From contig CAMYLJ010000004.1 of NCBI GenBank assembly GCA_947259215.1, positions 124,001-188,000 of the forward strand: a stretch of DNA of 64,000 nt, written 5' to 3'. Position 1 is the stretch's first letter; each line of letters begins with the position of its first letter. Below the pieces are notes generated by a model. The model was not told the origin of the DNA. It made no database searches and worked only from the letters and a program-made list of their open reading frames with translations. Positions 9,579-16,540 of the stretch are shown in pieces. A program made the position numbers and the translations under genes. The DNA comes from an uncultured delta proteobacterium. GTDB lineage: Bacteria; Myxococcota_A; UBA9160; JAFDET01.

Positions 9579-10274
9579 GTGGGCGCGCTTCCGGAGCGGA
9601 TCTTCCACATCGCAACGGCGTCGGCCTGGCAGGCGGCCGCTGACGCCTACCGCGGCGACAGCCTGGCGAGCGAGGGCTTCATCCACTGCTCGTTCGCCGA
9701 TCAGGTGCTGCGGGTGGCCGATGCGCGCTTCGCGGGTCGCTCGGACCTGTTGCTGCTCGCCATCGATCCGGAGCGCGTTGCCGCGGAGATCCGCTGCGAG
9801 AACCTGGAGGGGGGCGACGAGCCCTTCCCGCACGTCTACGGCCCGCTGGAGCGCGGCGCGGTGACCGACGTCGAGCCGCTGTTCTGCGACGACTCCGGGG
9901 CCTTCGTCGCGCCTGCCTGCCTCGTGCGCGCGCGGGGCGACGCGAGCCGGGCGCTGGCGGCGCAGCCCGCGGACGGGTTCTTCCAGCGTCTGAACCGGAG
10001 CCTCGGACCCGTGGTCGGGGGCCTCGTGCTCGACATGGTGGACCTGGCGACCTTCGGTCCCGTGGGTCTCTACGGCGGCTTCCTGCTCGGAGGTGCCGTG
10101 GGCTGGTGGCTGGCGACGCTCTACGGCTTTCGCGGCGCCGGGCGCGGGTTCATCAGCGGGCTGGCCGCGCTCTACGCCGGGTTCCCCGGCACCGCGTTCG
10201 TGCCGCTCGCCACCATCGTGGGCGGCCTCCTGCGTCTGCGAGACTTCCGCTCCCCTCCGGGCGAGGGGCGCTGA
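9579..10274 (+). CDS. DUF952 domain fused to a C-terminal membrane domain
   Basis: Residues about 5-108 are a DUF952 domain: RIFHIATASAWQAA, DSLASEGFIHCSF, and FPHVYGPLERGAV are family signatures. DUF952 proteins are usually about 110 residues and stand alone. Here an extra segment of about 95 residues follows, with at least two hydrophobic helices (GPVGLYGGFLLGGAVGWWLA and ISGLAALYAGFPGTAFVPLA). The GTG at 9579 was taken because it directly precedes the domain; there is no strong ribosome-binding site. It follows the DUF3179 gene by eight bases. The function is unknown, and the fusion suggests that the enzyme-like head works at the inner membrane. Confidence 0.78.
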   Translation: MGALPERIFHIATASAWQAAADAYRGDSLASEGFIHCSFADQVLRVADARFAGRSDLLLLAIDPERVAAEIRCENLEGGDEPFPHVYGPLERGAVTDVEPLFCDDSGAFVAPACLVRARGDASRALAAQPADGFFQRLNRSLGPVVGGLVLDMVDLATFGPVGLYGGFLLGGAVGWWLATLYGFRGAGRGFISGLAALYAGFPGTAFVPLATIVGGLLRLRDFRSPPGEGR

Positions 10275-10275
10275 G

Positions 10276-10572
10276 CTACTCCTGCTTCTCCCGCTGGTGG
10301 GCGGCCAGCTCGAGGACCACGAGCGAGGCCCGCAGGTCGCCGCCGCGCGCCCGTTCCTCCACCTTCGCGTAGATCTCGCGCACGAGGTCGTCGCTCACCT
10401 CCGGGGTCGCGGGATGCTCCGCTAGCGACTCGGCCAGCTGGTCCGCGACCTCGTCCAGCATGAACCGGTTTCCGCCGTTGCCGATACCGACCACCTCGCC
10501 GCCGCACCCGACTCCGGTCCCCGCGGAACCCAGCAGTGCGGCCAGTGCCGCGGCGACCCCGCTTCGATGCAT
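10276..10572 (-). CDS. Small putative lipoprotein
   Basis: This is a 98-residue protein. AAGGAG is located nine bases before the ATG, a strong start. The N-terminus is a short hydrophobic signal ending in GTGVGC, a possible lipobox with the lipidated Cys near 23. The mature part is mostly helical and charged (DEVADQLAESLAEHP, DLVREIYAKVEERAR, LELAAHQREKQE). I do not recognise the family. Its stop lies one base from the end of the convergent DUF952 gene. Confidence 0.62.
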   Translation of the reverse strand: MHRSGVAAALAALLGSAGTGVGCGGEVVGIGNGGNRFMLDEVADQLAESLAEHPATPEVSDDLVREIYAKVEERARGGDLRASLVVLELAAHQREKQE

Positions 10573-10699
10573 CACGACTCTCCTTCCGGGCGCGGCAGCA
10601 GCATGGCCTCGCCGCCACGCGCGCGTCAATGCAGCGGGATTCCTGCACAGGCGACGTGGTAGCGTGCTCGGCGTGTCGGATTCCCGCGGCCGGCTCGCT

Positions 10700-11680
10700 T
10701 CACGGCAGCAGCTCCGCGGCGGACAGGCGTTCGGGCCCCTCGCCGCAGGCGGCTGCCGCACGCAGGGCCTCCAGGACACGCGCGTTCACCGGAGCAGGGA
10801 TCGCGTGGCGTTCCGCGGCCGCCAGGATCCGCCGGTGGTAGCGGTCCGCTTCCAGCCGGCGGCCGCTCGCGAGCGACTGCCAGACCTGGTTGTAGACCGG
10901 GAGACGCCGGGCGGACCGGCCCGCCGCCAGTGAGCCGCGCTGCCAGGCGATCTCCGCCGCGAGCCCGCGATCGCGGCCGTCGCACGAGCGCGCGACGACG
11001 CCCTCGGCTGCCAGCACGTCCCGCGCCTCCTCGAGCAGCCGGGCCTTGGTCTCGACGAAGGCGAAGCTCTCGTGCTCGTCGCGCCGCACCAGGGCGTTCA
11101 CGCTGCTGGTCAGGTTCACGCACAGCTTGAGCCACTTGTCCTCCACGATCCGCGCCGAGACGCCCACGTCGTAGCCTGCCGCGCGCAGCAGGTCCGCCAG
11201 CTCCCCCACGGCGGGGTCGTCCCCCTCGGGCCAGCGCCCCAGGGCCAGGCGGCCGGCGCCGAGGGCCGTCACGGCCGCTAGATCGGTGCGGGTGCAGGTC
11301 TGCCGGTAGGCGACGCCCAGCACCCGCTGGAAGCGACGGACCAGCACCTCCTCGTTGTCCACGTCGTTCTGGACGCTGGCGACCGTCGCTTCGGGCGCGG
11401 CGCGCGCCAGCTCCTCGGCCACCGCCTCGGTCTCCGTGGAGCGAACGCACAGCAGTACGACGTCGCGGCCGATGCCGGCCGCCGCGATGCCCGGCGCCGT
11501 CTCCACCCGAGCCGCGAAGCGGGCGTCCTGCGCCGGGTCCCAGACCTGCACCCCTTCGCGCTCGATGGCGTCCGCCACCTCGGCGCGCCGGACCACGAGC
11601 CGCACCGGAGCGCCCGAGCGCGCCAGCCGCGCCGCCAGCGAGAGCCCGACGGCGCCAGCGCCGACGACGTGCAGGGTCAC
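10700..11680 (-). CDS. 2-dehydropantoate 2-reductase family (ApbA/PanE-like) protein
   Basis: This is a 326-residue NADPH-dependent reductase of the ketopantoate reductase family. The N-terminal Rossmann motif HVVGAGAVGLSLAARLARSG and VVLLCVRSTETEAVAEEL are seen, followed by EDKWLKLCVNLTSSVNAL, where the Lys-x(4)-Asn pattern corresponds to the catalytic Lys and substrate-binding Asn of PanE. The C-terminal ASGRRLEADRYHRRILAAAERHAIPAP matches the family's EvD-Y...G motif region loosely. The GTG at 11680 gives the natural N-terminus. Whether it is the true pantoate-pathway enzyme or a paralogue cannot be decided, since no panB or panC is nearby. Confidence 0.85.
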   Translation of the reverse strand: MTLHVVGAGAVGLSLAARLARSGAPVRLVVRRAEVADAIEREGVQVWDPAQDARFAARVETAPGIAAAGIGRDVVLLCVRSTETEAVAEELARAAPEATVASVQNDVDNEEVLVRRFQRVLGVAYRQTCTRTDLAAVTALGAGRLALGRWPEGDDPAVGELADLLRAAGYDVGVSARIVEDKWLKLCVNLTSSVNALVRRDEHESFAFVETKARLLEEARDVLAAEGVVARSCDGRDRGLAAEIAWQRGSLAAGRSARRLPVYNQVWQSLASGRRLEADRYHRRILAAAERHAIPAPVNARVLEALRAAAACGEGPERLSAAELLP

Positions 11681-11776
11681 CGCCAGGCACCGGGAGCGGG
11701 GGTGCTCACGCTCGCCCAGGTGAGGGCCGGGAGCCGCAGTTGCATCGGTCGCGGAGGGTACCGCACCGTCTCCCCC

Positions 11777-13054
11777 GTGAAGGCCGAGATCCTCATCGTC
11801 GGGGGTGGCATCGTCGGGACGAGCCTGGCCTGGGCCCTTGCGCGCCGCGGGGTCGCCGGCGTGCACGTGGTCGATCTCGACCTGGCGGGCATCTACGCCT
11901 CGTCGGAGCTCAACGCGGGCGGCGCCCGAGCGACGTGGTGGCAGCCGGTGAACGTCGAGGCCTGCCGGCTGACCCTCGCCTTCTTCCAGGAGCACGCCGA
12001 GCGCTTCGCCTTCCAGCCGCGCGGCTACCTGTGGCTCTACGACGACCGCTCGCTCTTCGCGACCGCCCTCGAGAAGCGCGCGCTCCAGAACGCCGCCGGT
12101 CTCGGGGTGGAGGTCCTCGAGGTGGAGGAGGTGGCCCGACGCTTTCCGCTCCTGGACCGCAACCTGGACGAGCTGGTGGGCGCCACCTTCTCACCGCGCG
12201 ACGGACTCGTGAACCCCAACTCGGTGCGCGCCTGGTACCGCGTCGAGGCCGAGCGCCTGGGAGTGCGCTTCTGGAACCGGCACTACGTGAACGGCGTGCG
12301 GACGGAGCGCGTGGCCGGCGCCGCCGGTGTGGTGCGGCGGGTGGCGGAGGTCGACGTGCTGGAGGTGCAGCGCGGAGATCCGACCGACGAAGACGGTCGC
12401 GTGCGCCAGATCCTGACCACCCATCACGTGCCCGCCCTCCTGCGCATCTCCGAGCAGCGGATTCGCTGCGACACCCTCGTCAACTGCCTGGGCGCCTGGT
12501 CCCCGGTCTTCTCCGCCAAGATCGGCGTGCACGACGTCACGGAGCCGGTGCGCCGCCAGATCAGCCTGGTCGACGTCCACGCCGAAGACCGGGCGCCCGG
12601 GGTCGCGTTCGACGGGCTGGGAATGATCGTGGACGCGAGCGGCCTCTACTTCCATCCGGAGGGCGCCCACGTGCTGGCGGGCTACTCGACGCCCGGCGAG
12701 CCGCCCGGCTTCGACTTCGGCTACGACGGCCGCGACTTCTTCGAGGCCGAGATCTGGCCCCGGCTCGCCCACCGCGCCAGCAGCTTCGAGCGCTGCGGTC
12801 ACGTGCGTGGCTGGGCCGGCCTCTACGCGGTGACGCCGGACTGCAGCGGCATCGCTGGCCAGGTCGGGGGATTCTCCAACCTGTACGAGGCCCACTCCTT
12901 CACCGGGCGCGGCGTGATGCAGTCCTGGGCCGTCGGCGAGAGCATGGCCTCGTTGCTGACGACCGGGGCGTGGGCCGAGGTGGACCTCTCGCCGCTCACA
13001 CGGGACCGCTTCGGCGATCCCGCGCGCTGGGTCCGCGAGGACCTGCACATCTAG
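11777..13054 (+). CDS. FAD-dependent oxidoreductase (DAO/FOXRED1-like)
   Basis: This is a 425-residue member of the D-amino-acid/sarcosine oxidase superfamily. The dinucleotide-binding motif EILIVGGGIVGTSLAWALARRG sits at the N-terminus. Later come LNAGGARATWWQPVNVEACRL, the second FAD contact TLVNCLGAWSP, and a C-terminal GWAGLYAVTPDCSGIAG and NLYEAHSFTGRGVM similar to FOXRED1-type proteins. Substrate is unknown; a secondary amine or 2-hydroxy acid is likely. GTG 11777 was chosen as the start closest to the fold; no good ribosome-binding site is visible. It is divergent from the ketopantoate-reductase-like gene and shares its stop (CTAG) with the convergent SRPBCC gene. Confidence 0.85.
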   Translation: MKAEILIVGGGIVGTSLAWALARRGVAGVHVVDLDLAGIYASSELNAGGARATWWQPVNVEACRLTLAFFQEHAERFAFQPRGYLWLYDDRSLFATALEKRALQNAAGLGVEVLEVEEVARRFPLLDRNLDELVGATFSPRDGLVNPNSVRAWYRVEAERLGVRFWNRHYVNGVRTERVAGAAGVVRRVAEVDVLEVQRGDPTDEDGRVRQILTTHHVPALLRISEQRIRCDTLVNCLGAWSPVFSAKIGVHDVTEPVRRQISLVDVHAEDRAPGVAFDGLGMIVDASGLYFHPEGAHVLAGYSTPGEPPGFDFGYDGRDFFEAEIWPRLAHRASSFERCGHVRGWAGLYAVTPDCSGIAGQVGGFSNLYEAHSFTGRGVMQSWAVGESMASLLTTGAWAEVDLSPLTRDRFGDPARWVREDLHI

Positions 13055-13524
13055 GCCGGTGGGGGCGGCGCCGCGTCTTCCTCGCACCAGGAACGCAGCG
13101 AGCGCAGCGTCTCGTCGACCATCTCCTGCGCCAGCTCGCGCACGCCGAAGCGGTCGAGGGTGCTCCCGAGCATGGGGATCGCGTTCGGCGCCACCAGCTT
13201 GAGCGAGACCCGGGTGGTCTCCGGATGCTCGGCGTCGCTCGTGACAGCGAAGGTCTGGTCGAAGCGGACCAGGGAGAAGCGCAGCTCCGAGCGGATGCGC
13301 TCCGCCGGGTCCACCTCGAGCGGCTTCTCCAGCAGCGGCATCGTCACACCGTGGAGCCGCGCCCGCCAGCGCGCCGTCTGGCCGGGCTTCGGGTAGTCCG
13401 CGGGCACCGAGAGCGCTGCGACCCGACCGGGATTCCAGGCGACCATCTCGTCCGGTCGGACCAGGGCCCGCCACACGCGCTGGCGGTCCGCTCCGATCCC
13501 GACCGACATGGTCACGGTGATCAC
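13051..13524 (-). CDS. SRPBCC-family protein (polyketide cyclase/lipid-binding fold)
   Basis: This is a 157-residue helix-grip protein. It opens with ITVTMSVGIGADRQRVWRAL, the usual first strand and helix of SRPBCC domains, followed by DEMVAWNPGRVAAL and PKPGQTARWRARLHGV. The GTG at 13524 is preferred over ATG 13509 because relatives begin with the ITV strand. Proteins like this bind small hydrophobic ligands or act as cyclases; none can be named here. It lies 13 bases downstream of the amidase stop, so it is probably co-transcribed with it. Confidence 0.75.
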   Translation of the reverse strand: MITVTMSVGIGADRQRVWRALVRPDEMVAWNPGRVAALSVPADYPKPGQTARWRARLHGVTMPLLEKPLEVDPAERIRSELRFSLVRFDQTFAVTSDAEHPETTRVSLKLVAPNAIPMLGSTLDRFGVRELAQEMVDETLRSLRSWCEEDAAPPPPA

Positions 13525-13537
13525 CCCGTCGGCACCC

Positions 13538-14941
13538 CTAGCATTCCGGCCACTCCTGCCAGGGCCGTGCCTGCTCGAAGGCCCAGGCGGCCTGGAGCAC
13601 GCGGTCGTCGCGATGCCGCGGCGCCACGATCTGGAGACCCACGGGCAGGCCCGCGCGGGAAAAGCCCGCGCGCACCGTCCCGGCCGGATGCCACGACAGG
13701 TTGAAGGGGATGGTGAAGGCGCCGACACCCGCGTCCGGCAGCTTGCGGCCGTCGATCTCCGCGGGGAAGGGTCCCTTCGCCGGCGGCGGATCGAAGGGCA
13801 GGGTCGGAGTCAGCAGCAGGTCGAAGCGCTCGAAGATCTCCGCGCACCAGCGGTTCAGTTCTTCGCGCCGCCGCTGTGCGACGGCCCAGCGCTCGGGAGT
13901 CATGCGCCAACCCTGCTTCACCCCCCAGATGAAGGTGCGCCCGAAGTCGCCCTCGCGTTCCGGAAGATACTCCGCGAGCATCCCCGCCGCCTCGAAGGAA
14001 TTCACCAGGCCCCAGTCTCGGCCGAGGACCGGCGGTCCGCCCTTCACGATCTCCACCTCGTGACCCAGGCTCTCGAACACACCGACCGCGTCTCCCACCA
14101 CGTCGGCCACGTCCGACTGCACCGGCGTGTAGTCCAGGTCAGGGGAAAACCCGATTCGCAGGCTTGCGGGGCAATCGCGCAGGATCTCGCGATAGCAGAC
14201 GCCGGGCGCCGGCAGGGAATTGGGATCGAGCGGGTGCGGTCCGGCCACCAGGTCGAGGTGCAGCGCGGCGTCCTCCACCGTGCGCGTCAACGGCCCGTGC
14301 ACCGCGGTGTCGATGGTGGCCCAGCGGACGTCGGGTCCGTGCGGAATCCGCCCCCAACTTCCCTTGAGGCCGAAGCAACCCGTCATGGCGGCGGGCAGGC
14401 GAACCGAGCCGCCGCCGTCGCTGGCGGTGCCGAGCGTGATCACGCCGCCCGCGATGGCGGCGGAGGTGCCGCCGCTCGATCCGCCCGGCGAGCGCTCCAG
14501 GTCCCACGGGTTGCGCGTCGCCCCGAAGAGCAGGTTCTTGGTGATCGCGGTGTAGCCGAACTCCGGCGCGTTGGTCTTGCCGACCACGATGGCGCCGGCG
14601 GCGCGCAAGCGCTCCACCTGGATCGAGTCGCGCTCGGCCAGGTTGTCGCGAAAGGGGACCGAGCCCTTGGACGTCACCAGGCCGGCGGCGTCCTCCAGAT
14701 CCTTCACGCCCAGGGGCACGCCCTCCAGCGGGCGCGCCTCGCCGCGGCGGATGCGCTCCTCCGCCTGGCGGGCGTCGGCCAGCACCGCGTCGGATTCGCG
14801 CATGGCGGTGAAGGCGTTCAGGCTGGGCTGGGTGGCCTCGATGCGCGCGAGGGTGGCCTGCATCAGCTCGACGGGGGACAGCTCACCCGCGGAGAGCAGG
14901 CGGACGATCTCGGTGAGAGGGCGGCGCAGCAGGTCGGTCAC
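13538..14941 (-). CDS. Amidase (amidase signature family)
   Basis: This 467-residue enzyme hydrolyses amides with a Ser-cisSer-Lys triad. Lys80 (VPLGVKDLEDAAG), the cis-Ser around 155 (RSPGGSSGGTSAA) and the nucleophile Ser179 (TASDGGGSVRLPA) are all present, and the 24-residue spacing between the two serines is standard. The GTG start at 14941 follows GGAGGG at seven bases. It could be a broad amidase or a GatA paralogue; no gatB or gatC is adjacent, so a GatA role is unlikely. SRPBCC lies just downstream. Confidence 0.91.
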   Translation of the reverse strand: MTDLLRRPLTEIVRLLSAGELSPVELMQATLARIEATQPSLNAFTAMRESDAVLADARQAEERIRRGEARPLEGVPLGVKDLEDAAGLVTSKGSVPFRDNLAERDSIQVERLRAAGAIVVGKTNAPEFGYTAITKNLLFGATRNPWDLERSPGGSSGGTSAAIAGGVITLGTASDGGGSVRLPAAMTGCFGLKGSWGRIPHGPDVRWATIDTAVHGPLTRTVEDAALHLDLVAGPHPLDPNSLPAPGVCYREILRDCPASLRIGFSPDLDYTPVQSDVADVVGDAVGVFESLGHEVEIVKGGPPVLGRDWGLVNSFEAAGMLAEYLPEREGDFGRTFIWGVKQGWRMTPERWAVAQRRREELNRWCAEIFERFDLLLTPTLPFDPPPAKGPFPAEIDGRKLPDAGVGAFTIPFNLSWHPAGTVRAGFSRAGLPVGLQIVAPRHRDDRVLQAAWAFEQARPWQEWPEC

Positions 14942-14990
14942 GGGGGACCCTCCGAGCGGTTCAATGCCCAGTCTACCCGAAGCCACTTGT

Positions 14991-15253
14991 CGTGACTTCG
15001 CTCGCTTTCGGCGCGCTGCGCGCCCGGCGACTGGGGCCGGGACATGCGCGTACCCCGGGGCGCCGGGCTTGCAGGGCGTCAGGCTTCGTCGGCCCAGCGG
15101 GACGCGGAGGCGCTGGAGCCGCCGACACCACGGAGCCTCCGCGCCTTGCACGCCCCAGAGCCAGCGGCCCCGCAAGCCCGGCGCCCCGGAGCCCGAGTAT
15201 GCCTCCGACCGGGTCGCCGGGCGCGCAGCGCGCCGAAAGCGAGTGGAGTCACG
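14991..15253. repeat. Long imperfect palindromic intergenic element
   Basis: The outer arms 14991-15031 and 15213-15253 are inverted copies matching at 39 of 41 positions. Inner arms 15055-15072 and 15172-15189 are a perfect 18-base inverted repeat, and an eight-base pair (CGCGGAGG/CCTCCGCG) lies further in. The whole could form a long cruciform or RNA hairpin. No transposase is present. It fills most of the 328-bp gap between the amidase start and the alpha/beta hydrolase end. Its right half resembles the sequence at 45696-45783, including a shared 25-base identical core. Confidence 0.8.
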
Positions 15254-15269
15254 AACCGTGCAACCCGAG

Positions 15270-16082
15270 TCAAGGCAACTGCTGAAGAAAGGCCCGCAGC
15301 GCTTCGATCACCGCGTCCGGCTTCTCCACGTGCAGGTGGTGCCCGGCCCCTGCCAGCTCCTCCAGGCGGGCGCCCGGAACCTCGTCGAGGAACGCCCGGG
15401 CGGCCTCCGCCGGCAGGAACGGGCTCTCGCTGCCGCGCACCAGCAGGGTCGGACAGCTCACCTGCGCCAGCGGCGGGAGCGTGCGGTAGGGCAGGCCGAA
15501 CCAGCGAGGGTCGAACTTGAAGCCCCAACGACCGTCCGGCTCGCGGCGCACGGACTGCTCGGCGATGGCGAGGCGCAGCGACTCGGCCACCTGGGCGCTC
15601 CCGGGCAGAAAGCGGAATCGCGCCAGCGCGGCGTCGCGATCGGGGTAGCTGAAGCGCATCGTCAGTGCCCGCCGCGCGGCGCGGTGTGTGCCCCTCACGC
15701 TTCCCCATGCCAGATCCAGGAGCACCAGGGCCCGGGCGCCGGGGATGCGCGCCGCCCGATCCAGCGCGATGTGCGCGCCCATGGAGTGACCGACCAGCAC
15801 CGCGTCCGGCGCCTCCATGTGGTCGAGCAGGGCGTCCAGGTCGTCCGAGAAGGCGCCGACGTAGACGTCCTCGGGGTAGTCGGAGTCGCCGTGTCCGCGG
15901 AAGTCCAGCGCCACCACGTGGAACGCGCCCGCGAGGGCGGGCGCCACGTGGTCCCACCAGTGGGCGTTGGCTCCGCCCCCGTGGAGCAGGACGAGCGTCG
16001 GCCGGCCCGGCTCGCCCCAGTGCAGGGCGCGGAGCGAAACCTCTCCCCCCGGCACGCGAATCCGCTCGCAGCGTCCGGACAT
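15270..16082 (-). CDS. Alpha/beta hydrolase
   Basis: This is a 270-residue alpha/beta hydrolase. The oxyanion motif LVLLHGGGANAHWWDHV is followed by HVVALDFRGHGDSDYP, the nucleophile elbow AVLVGHSMGAHIAL (catalytic Ser), CPTLLVRGSESPFLP before the acid, and AGAGHHLHVEKPD with the catalytic His. The fold and triad are clear; the substrate is not. The ATG at 16082 lacks a strong Shine-Dalgarno. It is transcribed divergently from the histone-fold gene across a 198-bp gap. Confidence 0.88.
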   Translation of the reverse strand: MSGRCERIRVPGGEVSLRALHWGEPGRPTLVLLHGGGANAHWWDHVAPALAGAFHVVALDFRGHGDSDYPEDVYVGAFSDDLDALLDHMEAPDAVLVGHSMGAHIALDRAARIPGARALVLLDLAWGSVRGTHRAARRALTMRFSYPDRDAALARFRFLPGSAQVAESLRLAIAEQSVRREPDGRWGFKFDPRWFGLPYRTLPPLAQVSCPTLLVRGSESPFLPAEAARAFLDEVPGARLEELAGAGHHLHVEKPDAVIEALRAFLQQLP

Positions 16083-16138
16083 GGGGGCGGAACGTAGATA
16101 GCGGCACGGCGGGCGACAAGCGCCAAGCGGGGAAAGGC

Positions 16139-16169
16139 CCGGAATCGGCCTCCGGAACCCCGATTCCGG
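16139..16169. repeat. Inverted repeat upstream of the histone-fold gene
   Basis: CCGGAATCGG at 16139-16148 and CCGATTCCGG at 16160-16169 are perfect ten-base inverted copies separated by eleven bases, followed by CCCTTTTCGG. It sits twelve bases upstream of the -35 box of the promoter at 16181. It could be an operator or a terminator of a short plus-strand transcript; no plus-strand gene ends here, so an operator is more likely. Confidence 0.5.
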
Positions 16170-16180
16170 CCCTTTTCGGT

Positions 16181-16209
16181 TTGACTCCGACGGAGAAATG
16201 CCCAATGAT
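16181..16209 (+). promoter_or_regulatory. Sigma70-type promoter of the histone-fold gene
   Basis: TTGACT (16181-16186), a 17-base spacer and AATGAT (16204-16209) give a near-consensus -35 and an acceptable -10. Transcription would begin around 16216, leaving a leader of about 65 bases with AGGAGG before the ATG at 16281. Confidence 0.55.
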
Positions 16210-16280
16210 TCGCCCTCGCCGGACGGTCACGGCCGTTTCGCTGGGCTGCGATGAACGCGGCCAGGAGGGAATCAGCAGAC

Positions 16281-16481
16281 ATGGCAGCACGCAAGGCCCG
16301 CCGGGGCGCTCCCAAGGAGCTCATCATCTCGAAGGCCCGCACCAAGAACGCCGTCAAGAAGTGCAACGTCGGGGGCGAGTTCTACGAAGCCCTGGACGCG
16401 CACGTGCGCGACGTCATCGTCTCCGCGGAGAAGCGGGCGCTCGGCAACAAGCGCAAGACCCTGAAGGCGGTCGACCTCTAG
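16281..16481 (+). CDS. Small histone-fold-like DNA-binding protein
   Basis: This is a 66-residue, very basic protein. After a Lys/Arg-rich N-terminus it reads KELIISKARTKNAVKKCN, then EFYEALDAHVRDVIVSAEKRA, then NKRKTLKAVDL. The pattern (short first helix, long amphipathic middle helix, then RKT and a final D-L) matches the single-fold bacterial histones such as Bdellovibrio Bd0055, where RKTV precedes the last helix. The ATG at 16281 is chosen because AGGAGG lies 12 bases upstream; an in-frame ATG at 16251 lacks a site. It has its own promoter and a strong terminator, so it is monocistronic. The assignment rests on pattern similarity, not a search. Confidence 0.75.
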   Translation: MAARKARRGAPKELIISKARTKNAVKKCNVGGEFYEALDAHVRDVIVSAEKRALGNKRKTLKAVDL

Positions 16482-16505
16482 GACGGTCTTCCAGACGACT
16501 CACGA

Positions 16506-16540
16506 GCCCGCCGGCCTCGCGCCGGCGGGCTTCGTCGTTC
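16506..16540 (+). terminator. Rho-independent terminator of the histone-fold gene
   Basis: GCCCGCCGGC (16506-16515) and GCCGGCGGGC (16521-16530) form a perfect ten-base-pair stem with a five-base CTCGC loop, followed by TTCGTCGTTCT. It lies 24 bases after the stop and reaches the stop of the convergent CocE-type gene, so it may serve both directions. Confidence 0.8.

Noticed and set aside
16251-16280. Earlier in-frame ATG for the histone-fold gene
   Set aside because: It lacks a ribosome-binding site and would place AGGAGG inside the coding region; ATG 16281 is correctly spaced.
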